20,037 bases of DNA from positions 1 through 20,037 of IMG/VR virus record IMGVR_UViG_3300048804_000201; one strand, given 5' to 3'. The notes under the pieces were generated by a model. That model saw only the letters and a program-made list of their open reading frames with translations. It was not told the origin of the DNA and did no database searches. This document shows, piece by piece, positions 1-7,279 of this stretch. How positions within the stretch are numbered: position 1 is the first letter of the stretch; every line of letters starts with the position of its first letter. A program made the translations under genes and the position numbers. Source of the DNA: a virus.

Positions 1-189
1 CTATGCAATACCAGACCCGTGAGGTGCCTGAACGCTAGGCGGTCCGGCCGCGACGTTCCTGCAATCTCTGTCTCTTTCGCAGCCGGGATTCGCAAGTGCC
101 GGGCCGCCCGGCGGAATTCCCACAGGACACCGGAGCTCGAGGGTTCCCGGACTCGTCAGCCGGGACCGAACTTCCCCGGGAAGGTCGGA

Positions 190-212
190 AGAACCCTCGG
201 GCTCTCTTTTTT
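190..212 (+). terminator. Possible rho-independent terminator (plus strand)
   Basis: A short imperfect stem (AGAACC paired with GGCTCT around a CTCG loop, one A-C mismatch) is followed by C and six Ts. This would stop a plus-strand transcript entering from the left, converging on the radC remnant, whose stop lies just to the right. The stem is only six base pairs, so the call is weak. Confidence 0.3.
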
Positions 213-224
213 CGCCGTTCGTCA

Positions 225-461
225 TCAGATCAGCCCCGCCTCCCGGAACGAGAACGGCGCCCCCGCCCCGAGAATCACGTGATCGAGAACCTCGATCCCC
301 ATGGTGTCCCCCACGCGGCAGAGCCGCTGTGTCATCTCCACATCGTCCTCGCTCGGCGTCGACTCGCCCGAGGGGTGGTTGTGCACCAAGATGATCGACG
401 CGGCGGAGGCGACGATGGCCGGGCGGAAGACTTCCCGCGGGTGAGCCCGAGATACGGTCCT
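225..461 (-). pseudogene. radC: Truncated RadC-type JAB/MPN domain (3' remnant)
   Basis: The minus-strand frame encodes the C-terminal part of a RadC-family protein (JAB1/MPN fold, DUF2466) of about 78 residues. It starts around VSRAHPREVFRPAI, continues through IILVHNHPSGESTPSEDD, and ends VLDHVILG...FSFREAGLI followed by two TGA stops. The HxH-x7-SxxD metal-binding pattern of the family is intact. The frame is closed by a stop just upstream of HPREVF, there is no start codon or ribosome binding site, and the helix-hairpin-helix N-terminus is missing. A neighbouring minus frame reads GTLTA near 470-490, which resembles the GTL motif that normally precedes HPREVF. This suggests a frameshift or a chimeric junction there. 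It is probably a decayed or recombined gene and not a functional protein. Family identity is firm; the mode of decay is inferred. Confidence 0.8.
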
Positions 462-515
462 TCAGTTTCGCGGTGAGCGTTCCGAGCCGGGCGGCGTGAC
501 CGGCTAAGAACTGAT

Positions 516-571
516 CGGTGGAAACCAGTTTCCAGTTTCCACCGGCCCCTAAGTGGAAACTCGGTTTCCAC
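516..571. repeat. Cluster of inverted GTGGAAAC motifs
   Basis: Four full copies of GTGGAAAC lie within 56 bases in alternating orientation: 518-525 direct, 535-542 inverted, 553-560 direct, 564-571 inverted. A partial inverted copy (GTTTCC) sits at 528-533. The first pair extends to a perfect 10-bp inverted repeat (516-525 with 535-544). The second is an 8-bp inverted repeat with a 3-base spacer. The cluster lies in the non-coding gap between the radC remnant and the end of the structural operon. It could be an array of operator half-sites or an interspersed palindromic repeat. No coding explanation was found. Confidence 0.75.
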
Positions 572-685
572 CCCTCCCACGTCTTGAGATCCGGGGTCGC
601 CGTCACCCGAGCTGGTTTGCCCCAGGAGTACCTGTGGCGCCTGGTGGTATGCGCCCTCGCGCGTGGTAGCTGGCGCCCGTGCGCG

Positions 686-1396
686 TCACAGTCCGGCCCC
701 CCGCGCCCTCGCGATCGCATTGATAACCTCGCGTTCCATCTCTTCGTGGAACCACCTCTGCGCTTCTTTCTCCGCAGTCTGGACGAAGTGCAGGCGGGTA
801 TTGAGGTGGACGCTAGGCTTGAACGAATAGAGCAGGCGCCTCACCCGCTCTGAAGTCTTGCGCTGAAAGACCCCAACCCCCGGGATCATGTAGGTGCCCT
901 GCTCACCGAACCAGATCCCGCTGGTCTTCTTCTTCGATCGCTTGGCCTTCCCGGTGGGTGTCGTGCCGATCGCCCTGGTCTTCCGAAATCGGAGCTTCTT
1001 GAAGGTCAAAGCCTCCGGCACCTCACTCCGGAACGTGGGCCGGGCAGGGCTGCCCTTCACGGGGATGGCGACGTTCTTTGCTCCAGGCGTGAAGGGGCCT
1101 CGCTCGCCGCCCCTCTCGAACATGGACAGCAGCAGACGGGGCTTCTGCCCGGCCGCGATCTCAGCGAACGCTCTTCCCTGCTTCACCGAGGCGAACGGCT
1201 TGATGACTGCAGCCTCGCGGCGCATGAAGTCCTTCTTGCGGACGGTAAAGACCTGCTCCACCCGATCTCGTTCTACCGCCTGGATCCGCTTCGCCGTGTT
1301 GTTGATCGCATTCACGGCGGCATAGGCAAGCCGGCGCTCCCCGTTCTTCAGGCGTAGGACCATCTGCGTCGAGTCGATCTGCAGGTCAATCTTCAT
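686..1396 (-). CDS. Minor tail protein Z-like / tail completion protein
   Basis: A 236-residue basic protein that ends the minus-strand operon. The N-terminal half has the pattern of the phage minor tail protein Z family: AVNAINNTAKRIQAVERDRV, then a variable region and FAEIAAGQKPRLLLSMFERGG, with a C-terminal amphipathic helix (WFHEEMEREVINAIARAR). Proteins of this type are thought to act in tail completion or head-tail joining and are usually encoded near the head-tail joining genes. Here the gene comes after the tail-tip genes, which is unusual. The ATG overlaps the previous stop as ATGA, and GAGG lies upstream. Similarity is by pattern only, so the precise family is moderately certain. 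Confidence 0.6.
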   Translation of the reverse strand: MKIDLQIDSTQMVLRLKNGERRLAYAAVNAINNTAKRIQAVERDRVEQVFTVRKKDFMRREAAVIKPFASVKQGRAFAEIAAGQKPRLLLSMFERGGERGPFTPGAKNVAIPVKGSPARPTFRSEVPEALTFKKLRFRKTRAIGTTPTGKAKRSKKKTSGIWFGEQGTYMIPGVGVFQRKTSERVRRLLYSFKPSVHLNTRLHFVQTAEKEAQRWFHEEMEREVINAIARARGAGL

Positions 1397-1746
1397 CGGT
1401 GCCGCCTCGTACCCCGCCGCGCGATGTGATGCGGAAGCCGGTGCGCCCGCTCCTCAATCTCGCGACTGTGGTTGTAGATGGCGTCCAGGGACAGGCGGCC
1501 CTCGGACAGCTCGACCAGGGCGGTCGCGCGATCCGGGCGCGGTGGATGCCCGCGAAGCCAGTCGTAGGGAGCGTGGGGAGCAACACTCAGGTCAGGATCA
1601 CGGCCCAGCGCGGCCACGATCCTGGATGCCCCGAAGTCTGCGACCCAACGGCCGAATTCGGTCTCCCAGCGCATGGGGTCTCGGGTAAACACCTGTCCCA
1701 CCCACGCCAAACCGTCCGTGGTATCGGTTGGCGGATCCGGGAACAT
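1393..1746 (-). CDS. Hypothetical phage protein
   Basis: A 117-residue protein of unknown function between the gpJ-like gene and the minor-tail-Z-like gene. It has several Trp residues, a Pro- and Asp-rich N-terminal part and a basic C-terminal tail (HHIARRGTRRHR). There is no signal peptide, membrane segment or recognised motif. It overlaps the next gene by four bases (ATGA), which supports translation within the operon. No good ribosome binding site precedes the ATG at 1746, so a downstream in-frame start such as the Met at residue 25 is possible. Small ORFs in this position are often tail accessory proteins, but that is context only. Confidence 0.55.
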   Translation of the reverse strand: MFPDPPTDTTDGLAWVGQVFTRDPMRWETEFGRWVADFGASRIVAALGRDPDLSVAPHAPYDWLRGHPPRPDRATALVELSEGRLSLDAIYNHSREIEERAHRLPHHIARRGTRRHR

Positions 1747-1779
1747 TCTAGCATGGATTCAGTTGCGGTCAACCCACTG

Positions 1780-3267
1780 TCAGGCAGGCTGGTAGGGATC
1801 TTCCCAGCCGCTCGGCGGGATCGGGCCATACCCCGTCCAGGACGCTCCGAAGACGTCCTCCATGGCCTCGATCTGCACGTCCCCCTTCGTGAGGCTCCCC
1901 GGCGTGATGCGCGTGACGCGGCAGACCATGCCGACGATGCCGAGCGGAGGCCAGGAGACCTTGAAGGGCGAGCCCTGGCGGAGCTCCCACGCGGACCGAT
2001 CCGCCGTGAGGGAGAGCCGGGCAGCCGGGAAGGAGATCGCCCTCGCTTCCCTGGCCACCAAGCGCTGGGCGAGAGCCGTCTTCGTGACCGCCGGAAAGGA
2101 GACATCCTCGACGATGATCTGGCCCTGCGCCTGAATGCTCGCGGAGTTTTGCAAAGTGACGACTCGCTCCGAGTAGTGATCGGCCTCGTCCGTATAGGTC
2201 ACTCGAACCATGTTCGCCGTGGCATCCAGAGACGGCCGCTGGAAGCTCAAGCTCCGGATCTGGTCTTCGCCCAGGGATGGGAGATCGTCGGGATTGTAGT
2301 CATCCCGGATGAGCCGCAGCTCCATGAGGCCCGTGCTGGCGTTGGTCACGCGCACGCCATCAATATGGCGCAAGACCTCCTCGATCACCTCCCCGGCCTT
2401 CCCGGCATCGTTGAGGATCATGCTCAGGCCGAAGCCCTCGGCAAACAACGTCCCGGCAGCGGTCTCGAAAGAGGCGCGATCGAGCCCGTCTTCTGCCGTC
2501 AAACCCAGGGCCGTGTTGGTGTTCGTGAGGATGTCCCAGATGATATTCGCCGGATTGGCGTCGCCGTCGATGTCGTGGGTCCCGCCTGTCAGTTCGAGCG
2601 GGTTGGCGTGATCCACGCGTCGAACTGTGACGGACATCGGGTGGAGGATCGGGCTCATGCCGATGCAGAACGATCCAGGATAGCCCGTAGGAGTGTTTGA
2701 TCCTTGCCACGCCATGATCCAGGCGACACCGGGCCATCCAGGGATTTCTCGGTTGAGATAGACGGCCAGCACGTCATCCGGAGCCTGGGGTATGCCGCCG
2801 TGGTAGCAGCGCAGCTCGCCTCGTATCCCCCCCTCTTGTTCCATGCCGCCGAACAAAGCTGTCGTAGAAGTCACGTCCCCGAAATATCGAATCGTGTCCA
2901 GCACGGGCGTGCTCGCATGGTAGGTAGGCTCGGGCGTGAGGTCGTCCCAAGCTGCCTCGACGACGGAATCAATTTCTCCGGAACACAGACCGTAGGCCAC
3001 GCTCAGATAGTGATAGTAGCCGGGAATGCTGCGGCCGGTGAGACTGTACACGGAGGCGGTGTAGTGGTGTCCGTACCAGAGCACATTCAGGGAGCGCAGC
3101 TTCACCGTACCCCAGATCATAGGGATGGCCCGAGACTCCGAGACAGTCGGCATTTGATCCGGGTCGATCGCTCCCGGCTTGGATTGCTCTAGCTTGACCG
3201 GGCGGTCCCGCAAGTAGCGCCCTGCGAAATAACTGGCCACCCAAACGAAGGCCATAGTCCAGAACAT
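1780..3267 (-). CDS. Tail tip / host-specificity protein (gpJ-like, Phage-tail_3 type)
   Basis: A 495-residue protein matching the putative phage tail proteins of the gpJ/Phage-tail_3 type, which sit at the tail tip and help form the central hub. The start at 3267 is supported by AGAGGA eight bases upstream and a TGATG overlap with the hub gene; the longer frame would overlap that gene further. The N-terminus is hydrophobic (MFWTMAFVWVASYFAGRYL), followed by IPMIWGTVKL and LNVLWYG, typical of the family's first domain. Later segments ANIIWDILTN and SLSFQRPSLDATANMVRVTY fit the hub domains of gpJ homologues. It is shorter than lambda gpJ (over 1,100 residues) and lacks the long C-terminal receptor-binding region. 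Receptor contact is therefore probably made by other proteins here. Confidence 0.75.
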   Translation of the reverse strand: MFWTMAFVWVASYFAGRYLRDRPVKLEQSKPGAIDPDQMPTVSESRAIPMIWGTVKLRSLNVLWYGHHYTASVYSLTGRSIPGYYHYLSVAYGLCSGEIDSVVEAAWDDLTPEPTYHASTPVLDTIRYFGDVTSTTALFGGMEQEGGIRGELRCYHGGIPQAPDDVLAVYLNREIPGWPGVAWIMAWQGSNTPTGYPGSFCIGMSPILHPMSVTVRRVDHANPLELTGGTHDIDGDANPANIIWDILTNTNTALGLTAEDGLDRASFETAAGTLFAEGFGLSMILNDAGKAGEVIEEVLRHIDGVRVTNASTGLMELRLIRDDYNPDDLPSLGEDQIRSLSFQRPSLDATANMVRVTYTDEADHYSERVVTLQNSASIQAQGQIIVEDVSFPAVTKTALAQRLVAREARAISFPAARLSLTADRSAWELRQGSPFKVSWPPLGIVGMVCRVTRITPGSLTKGDVQIEAMEDVFGASWTGYGPIPPSGWEDPYQPA

Positions 3268-4067
3268 CAGGTGATCCTCTGCAGATGCGGGTCCCGCCAA
3301 GGCACATTGGCGAAACCCAGATGGTTCGCGAGATTGTCGAACTTGTCCTTGCAGTCGGCTTCGGTGTGGTTACAGCCGGCATAGGCCACCAGGCCGCCAC
3401 CCCCCGAGAGTCCTGGGAACGGGTTCATTAGCGTCACCGTGTTCGCAACGTGGTTGACGATGAACCGCTTCTGGTCCCCCCATTCGATCCACCCGGCGTT
3501 GAACCAGCCATCCGGATGGAGAGAGAACCCGGTCGCGACGATGTCGGCGCCGTTGACCTCGATGACCGTGATCTCCTGGCGGAAGAGGGCGGCTTCGACC
3601 GAGCAGACTGTGGAGTACAGGGCAAGGTTGCATTGCCGGTAGTAGCCGAGTCGCGGGATCCCCCGTTGCAGCTCGTGACCGATGCCGCAGCACTCCACCT
3701 TGGCCAGGCTGTCCTCCCAGGCTACAGAAAGAATGCGCCCGCGGAACGGGGTGATGTAGTCCACCTCATGCCCCCGGTGAGCCTGAGCCATGAGGACCGA
3801 GATCCTGTTCGCCGGCGCATACGGGATGAAAGCCGCGATGGGTGGGAACGTCCTGGGCACGGTCAGGTGCATGGATCCGGAGGCGTCCTCGGATGACTGG
3901 TCGATCGCCTCCCGGATGATCGGCGCCGGGACGAACGGGTTGCTCGGCCAGGCGGGGAGGGTGATCTCCAGCTCCGCAGACGTGTAGTACCAGATCGCCG
4001 CTCCGGATCCGAAGACGTAGCACTCGACCGGGTTTCCTCCCGCCGCTTCTTGCTCGGCGAAGGTCAT
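3267..4067 (-). CDS. Tail hub protein, BR0599 / DUF2163 family (phiJL001 gp84-like)
   Basis: A 266-residue protein with the hallmarks of the BR0599 family (DUF2163 plus the phiJL001 Gp84 C-terminal domain). These are YYRQCNLALYSTVCSV, a FNAGWIEWG strand, TVTLMNPFPG, and the terminal AGCNHTEADCKDKFDN...GFANVP segment, with the conserved Cys residues present. In gene transfer agents and related siphophages this protein is part of the tail tip between the distal tail protein and the megatron or gpJ-type hub. The order here (tape measure, tip proteins, BR0599, gpJ-like) fits that. The ATG at 4067 is chosen over the longer frame because it overlaps the preceding stop as ATGA. The ribosome binding site is poor, so translation is probably coupled. 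Confidence 0.85.
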   Translation of the reverse strand: MTFAEQEAAGGNPVECYVFGSGAAIWYYTSAELEITLPAWPSNPFVPAPIIREAIDQSSEDASGSMHLTVPRTFPPIAAFIPYAPANRISVLMAQAHRGHEVDYITPFRGRILSVAWEDSLAKVECCGIGHELQRGIPRLGYYRQCNLALYSTVCSVEAALFRQEITVIEVNGADIVATGFSLHPDGWFNAGWIEWGDQKRFIVNHVANTVTLMNPFPGLSGGGGLVAYAGCNHTEADCKDKFDNLANHLGFANVPWRDPHLQRIT

Positions 4068-5062
4068 GACACCAGCTTGTAGCCCGCTTCCAGGGCGTTG
4101 AAGTTCGTGCGGTCCCACGGGTCGGTATCGGGGTGCGTCTCATAGATCCACTTCCACATGCGGTACACGTCCGCGACGATCACCGGGGCCGCGTTGGGAT
4201 AGTCCGCCGAGCCCGCGCGAAGGTAGGGTGTCACCGTACGGTTGCCCGCGTCGTCCTTTCGCATGGTCAGGTTGAGCTGAACACCTTTGATGACGCTTCC
4301 GCTGATGTCCGAGATGTCCTCCAGATCGAAGGTGTCCTTCTGCCCGGCGGTGTTGGAGGCGTTGTATGTGGTGTCTTCGTCGATGGCTCCGGCGTCGTCC
4401 ACGTTCGCCGAGTTCTGGCCGGAGGGCGTGGGCGTGAACTGAGAGTAGGTGCCCGCGGCGTTCGGCATGACGGTTTCGATCCGGCAGTCGCCGTGCTGCG
4501 TCGAGTCGTCGATGTAGAGGTCGGTGAAGTTGGTGCCGCCTTGAGCGCCACTGAAACGTATTTCGTCAACGCCGCTGGCGGAGTCGGTCTGGGTATCGCC
4601 AGTCCCTGCCAGCACGGACACACCATTGACCCATACTTCATAATCACCAGAATTGTCTGGCGTACATTTAAACTCAAGGTAGTACCAGGCGCTTCCGGTG
4701 ACGACATCCACAACCGTTGTCCCGAGAACGGTGCTCTCGTTATTGCTCACGACAGAAATAGACCCGTTGGCATTGAACCTCACGGCAACAGTGATAGTCC
4801 CATTCCGCATAAAGGAGATGGGATACGCCCCAGTGAGAAGCCCAACGGTGTAGAAAGCGCATCCAGCGACCAGCGTGGATTTCACCGAGCCTACCGCATA
4901 GGACGCATTTCCATAGCTCCCCACGGCCAGATGTTTTCCCCCCGTTCGGCGCGGGTTCGTGCTTCCTGGAATGGCGTAGTTAGCATTGTACGCACCCCAC
5001 TTTTCCGCATACTGGGCAGCGGTCGAATAGTGCGAGCATCCATCCATGAAAAGCAGCGCCAT
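4064..5062 (-). CDS. Tail appendage protein with lectin-like (LamG-type) jelly-roll
   Basis: A 332-residue protein starting MALLFMDGCSHY at 5062, preceded by an AAGGGGG ribosome binding site. Residues about 1-190 read like a concanavalin/LamG jelly-roll: alternating strands such as GTITVAVRFNANGSISVV, then WYYLEFKCTPDNSGDYEVWVNG, then a TNFTDLYIDD strand. Residues about 190-332 form a second region (GTYSQFTPTPSG through IKGVQLNLTMRKDDAG) found in tail-associated structural proteins, ending in an Asp/Trp-rich segment. A carbohydrate-binding role on the virion is inferred from the fold. It sits between the repeat-bearing tip protein and the BR0599 hub gene and overlaps the latter by four bases. 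Confidence 0.65.
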   Translation of the reverse strand: MALLFMDGCSHYSTAAQYAEKWGAYNANYAIPGSTNPRRTGGKHLAVGSYGNASYAVGSVKSTLVAGCAFYTVGLLTGAYPISFMRNGTITVAVRFNANGSISVVSNNESTVLGTTVVDVVTGSAWYYLEFKCTPDNSGDYEVWVNGVSVLAGTGDTQTDSASGVDEIRFSGAQGGTNFTDLYIDDSTQHGDCRIETVMPNAAGTYSQFTPTPSGQNSANVDDAGAIDEDTTYNASNTAGQKDTFDLEDISDISGSVIKGVQLNLTMRKDDAGNRTVTPYLRAGSADYPNAAPVIVADVYRMWKWIYETHPDTDPWDRTNFNALEAGYKLVS

Positions 5063-5075
5063 CGGGATCCCCCTT

Positions 5076-6803
5076 CTAGTTGGTCCGAAGGACCTCAAGG
5101 GCCAACTGTGAAACGCGAGCCGATCCGCGGCCGGTCCGGAGCACCTCGACCGCTGCCTGCGTAACCCGAGCGAACCCGCGACCCGTCCGGAGCACCTCAA
5201 GGGCCTCCTGGGTGACGCGAGCGCGAGGCCCCCAGCCCGGCATCTCGGTCGGGTTTTCAAGGCTGACCTCGCGGATGGGAATGGTCGCTTCGATGACCGC
5301 CGGGTTGTGGCAGACCAGCTCGACCTCGTCATCGGCCAGGCGGCACATGCGCAGGAAGGAGATCAGGGTCGTCTCCTTCGCCCAAGCCGCGGGAGCGTAC
5401 GGAATGATCGTCAGCGTTTCGTAGGAGCCCTCGTTGACCGCCTCCGTCACGACGTGGTAGCTCCACGAGGTTCCCCCGGGCAGGCGGACCGCGAGGGTCC
5501 GGCGCCCGAGGCCGTGGTTGAATAGGCCGTCGGTGTACTTGCAGGCCCGGATCCGGATCTGCCCAGCGTTCGCGGCCGCACTCGTCTCCAAGCGGAGATC
5601 CTGCTGCCAGCTCGGGACGAAGAAGGGCACGGCCGCTCCGCGGCGCGCCTCAAGGAAGCGCAGGAGCTGGATCACCTCGGCCGCGCCGAGGGCGGTCCAG
5701 ACGAAGGGCCGCTCCAGTGCCGGGGCGTCCGACCCCGGATCCATCCAGAGCGGGCCCGTGCGGGACTCCAAGGCTTCCTGTGCCCGGTCAAAGCCGTCTT
5801 CCACCGGCCCCGAGCGGTTCGGCTGGACATCGAGGACCTCGACGCCGAGCCAGCTCGGGACCGCCGGATACGTCCGCTCCACGGCCCCGAAGGTTGGGAT
5901 GTCCACAGTCAGCTGCGTCGCGCTGTTCCCGAGGCTCTCCCAGCTCATCGGCTGCGTGGACTTCAGGTATCCGGGCGCCACCGGATAGACTTCCGTCCCG
6001 GCCGGCCAGGCGTTGACCAGCGGCTCGGCCAGCTCGAGATCGTCCGCATGGATGGCTGCGAGAGTGCGCACTTCGGACGGGCTGTCCTGGTTGAGGAACG
6101 CTGCGCTCCTGCCGAGCCAGAACGTCCCGGCGCCGGGCTCCAGGGGGATCGTGGTCTCTCCGGCGTCGACGGCCGCAGCCGTGCGGCGCACGAAGGGCCA
6201 GAGCGGGATCGCCTGCGCGTTGGGTTGACCGCTGTAGAGGAAGGCGGCCATCGCCTGCGCCTCGACGTCGAAGGAGTTCGTTTCCCAGATCATGGAGCCC
6301 GTGGGATGGAGTCGGAGCTGTCGGCGTTGCTCCTTCGTCGAGCGAGCGGTAAGAACATCCGTCAGCCAGCCGATGCGGAGGCGGACGGGCGTGCCGGCGT
6401 TCGGACGGAATGCGGGCAGAGACACTTCACTCCCCGACAGGGCCTTGATAGAGACTCTGTGCAGGTGCAACCCGAGCTTGAGCCGCTTCACGGGAACCTG
6501 TAGTGCGATCGGCACCGGATCCGCTGACACGCGGCGCATATGGAGGCCAAGAGAGAGGCGAGAAACGGGGACCTTAACGGGAAGAGGCGTCTCCGTCGTC
6601 ACTTTCTTGATGGATAGGCCAAGGCTCAGCCGTTTGACGGGCACCATGACCGGGGAAGTCGTATCCACCAAAACGCGGTGCATACCCAGACCCAGCGAGA
6701 GGCGCTTGACGGGCACCCATACCGCCGGAAGCAAGTCCACCGACACCCGACGCTGGTGAAGACCCAGCGAAAGGCGGGAAACGGGAACCGCTACGTCGCT
6801 CAT
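5076..6803 (-). CDS. Tail tip / distal tail protein with N- and C-terminal tandem repeats
   Basis: A 575-residue protein in three parts. Residues 6-126 are five tandem units of 24-25 residues with the core VPV(S/K)RL(S/K)LGL followed by a basic residue and Val. Residues about 135-525 form the globular part (RLRIGWLTDVL..., LHPTGSMIWETNSFDVEAQA, PFVRRTAAAVDAGE), which resembles tail-tip proteins upstream of BR0599-type hubs in related phages; I do not recognise a precise family. Residues 528-575 are three 17-residue units of the form ARVTQEALEVLRTGRGF. The start at 6803 overlaps the preceding stop as ATGA; the longer frame to 6857 lies inside the neighbour. Repeats at both ends suggest flexible or stackable surface arms. 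A structural tail role is inferred mainly from position. Confidence 0.65.
   Translation of the reverse strand: MSDVAVPVSRLSLGLHQRRVSVDLLPAVWVPVKRLSLGLGMHRVLVDTTSPVMVPVKRLSLGLSIKKVTTETPLPVKVPVSRLSLGLHMRRVSADPVPIALQVPVKRLKLGLHLHRVSIKALSGSEVSLPAFRPNAGTPVRLRIGWLTDVLTARSTKEQRRQLRLHPTGSMIWETNSFDVEAQAMAAFLYSGQPNAQAIPLWPFVRRTAAAVDAGETTIPLEPGAGTFWLGRSAAFLNQDSPSEVRTLAAIHADDLELAEPLVNAWPAGTEVYPVAPGYLKSTQPMSWESLGNSATQLTVDIPTFGAVERTYPAVPSWLGVEVLDVQPNRSGPVEDGFDRAQEALESRTGPLWMDPGSDAPALERPFVWTALGAAEVIQLLRFLEARRGAAVPFFVPSWQQDLRLETSAAANAGQIRIRACKYTDGLFNHGLGRRTLAVRLPGGTSWSYHVVTEAVNEGSYETLTIIPYAPAAWAKETTLISFLRMCRLADDEVELVCHNPAVIEATIPIREVSLENPTEMPGWGPRARVTQEALEVLRTGRGFARVTQAAVEVLRTGRGSARVSQLALEVLRTN
5079..5222 (-). 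repeat. Three tandem 51 bp coding repeats (ARVTQ...EVLRTG units)
   Basis: The last 48 codons of the 575-residue tail protein are three units of 17, 17 and 14 residues: ARVTQEALEVLRTGRGF, ARVTQAAVEVLRTGRGS and ARVSQLALEVLRTN. GTCCGGAGCACCTC on the plus strand recurs in the units with a 51-base period. Short V-T-Q...V-E-V-L repeats of this kind occur in other phage tail proteins, probably as linkers. Confidence 0.9.
6426..6788 (-). repeat. Five tandem 72-75 bp coding repeats (VPV-RL-LGL units)
   Basis: Within the 575-residue tail protein, five consecutive units of 24, 24, 24, 25 and 24 residues share VPV(S/K)RL(S/K)LGL at their start. The codons for the core are diverged (for example GTCAAGCGCCTC versus GTCAAACGGCTG). 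The protein pattern is therefore kept by selection and does not reflect recent duplication. Confidence 0.9.
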
Positions 6804-7267
6804 GCCGCCTCTTCGGACAACTCCAGGATGATCTCGGAACCGCTGTTTTCGTCCCATTGGAGCGTGTAAGAACCGCCGGAGGAGGGGTAGGCGGAACCGA
6901 TCTCAATCGAGAACATGAGCTTCCGCGTGCCGTCAGTTCCTCCGTCATGGTAGACGATCGCATGAGAAAACTCGCCCGCATCCAGACCGGGCCAGACAGG
7001 GTAGGGCGATATCCACTGGATAGGTTCGATCCCAGTAAAGGGGTCTGGCAGCACTGTGCCGTGGTACGTAGGAATCAGGATCCCTCCGGCGGTGTAGCCA
7101 GTCCCAGACGCCTCATACGACCGCACCTGTGTGATATAGATGTGCAGGGGGTCGTGCGAGTAGGCCCTGACCAGCATGACTCGGAACGTTCCGCTATCCA
7201 GGGAGTACTCGCCCTTCAGGAGGCTCATGCGAAAATACCCGTACGCTTTGACGTCACCCGCTGGCAT
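6800..7267 (-). CDS. Small tail protein directly downstream of the tape measure
   Basis: A 155-residue protein with a strong ribosome binding site (AGGAGG, seven bases before the ATG) that overlaps the tape-measure stop codon. The N-terminal pattern, a short strand followed by SLLKGEYSLDSGTFRVMLV, is typical of small prophage tail or fibre-associated proteins in which an L-x-G-x-x-x-L-x-S segment precedes a strand naming the expressed analyte-like region. The rest is predicted mainly beta, rich in Gly, Tyr and Ser, with an acidic end. No catalytic motif is seen. It overlaps the next gene by four bases. A minor tail or appendage role is inferred from position between tape measure and tip genes. 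Confidence 0.6.
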   Translation of the reverse strand: MPAGDVKAYGYFRMSLLKGEYSLDSGTFRVMLVRAYSHDPLHIYITQVRSYEASGTGYTAGGILIPTYHGTVLPDPFTGIEPIQWISPYPVWPGLDAGEFSHAIVYHDGGTDGTRKLMFSIEIGSAYPSSGGSYTLQWDENSGSEIILELSEEAA

Positions 7268-7279
7268 CGTGTCTTCCTC

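Noticed and set aside
516-571. CRISPR array
   Set aside because: The motifs are too short, alternate in orientation and lack spacers of regular length; no cas genes are present.
1-720. Open 239-codon minus-strand frame across the left end
   Set aside because: It is Arg/Gly/Pro-rich, overlaps the minor-tail-Z-like gene, and covers the radC remnant in the wrong frame. It looks like a GC-rich shadow, apart from a possible GTLTA relic.
1399-2700. 433-codon plus-strand frame antisense to the tail tip gene
   Set aside because: It is mirrored by a well-supported gpJ-like gene on the other strand, has no ribosome binding site and reads as Arg/Asp/His-rich low-complexity sequence.
4064-5062. Variable region of a diversity-generating retroelement
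   Set aside because: The protein is lectin-like, but there is no reverse transcriptase, no template repeat and no clustered adenine-rich codons in the window.
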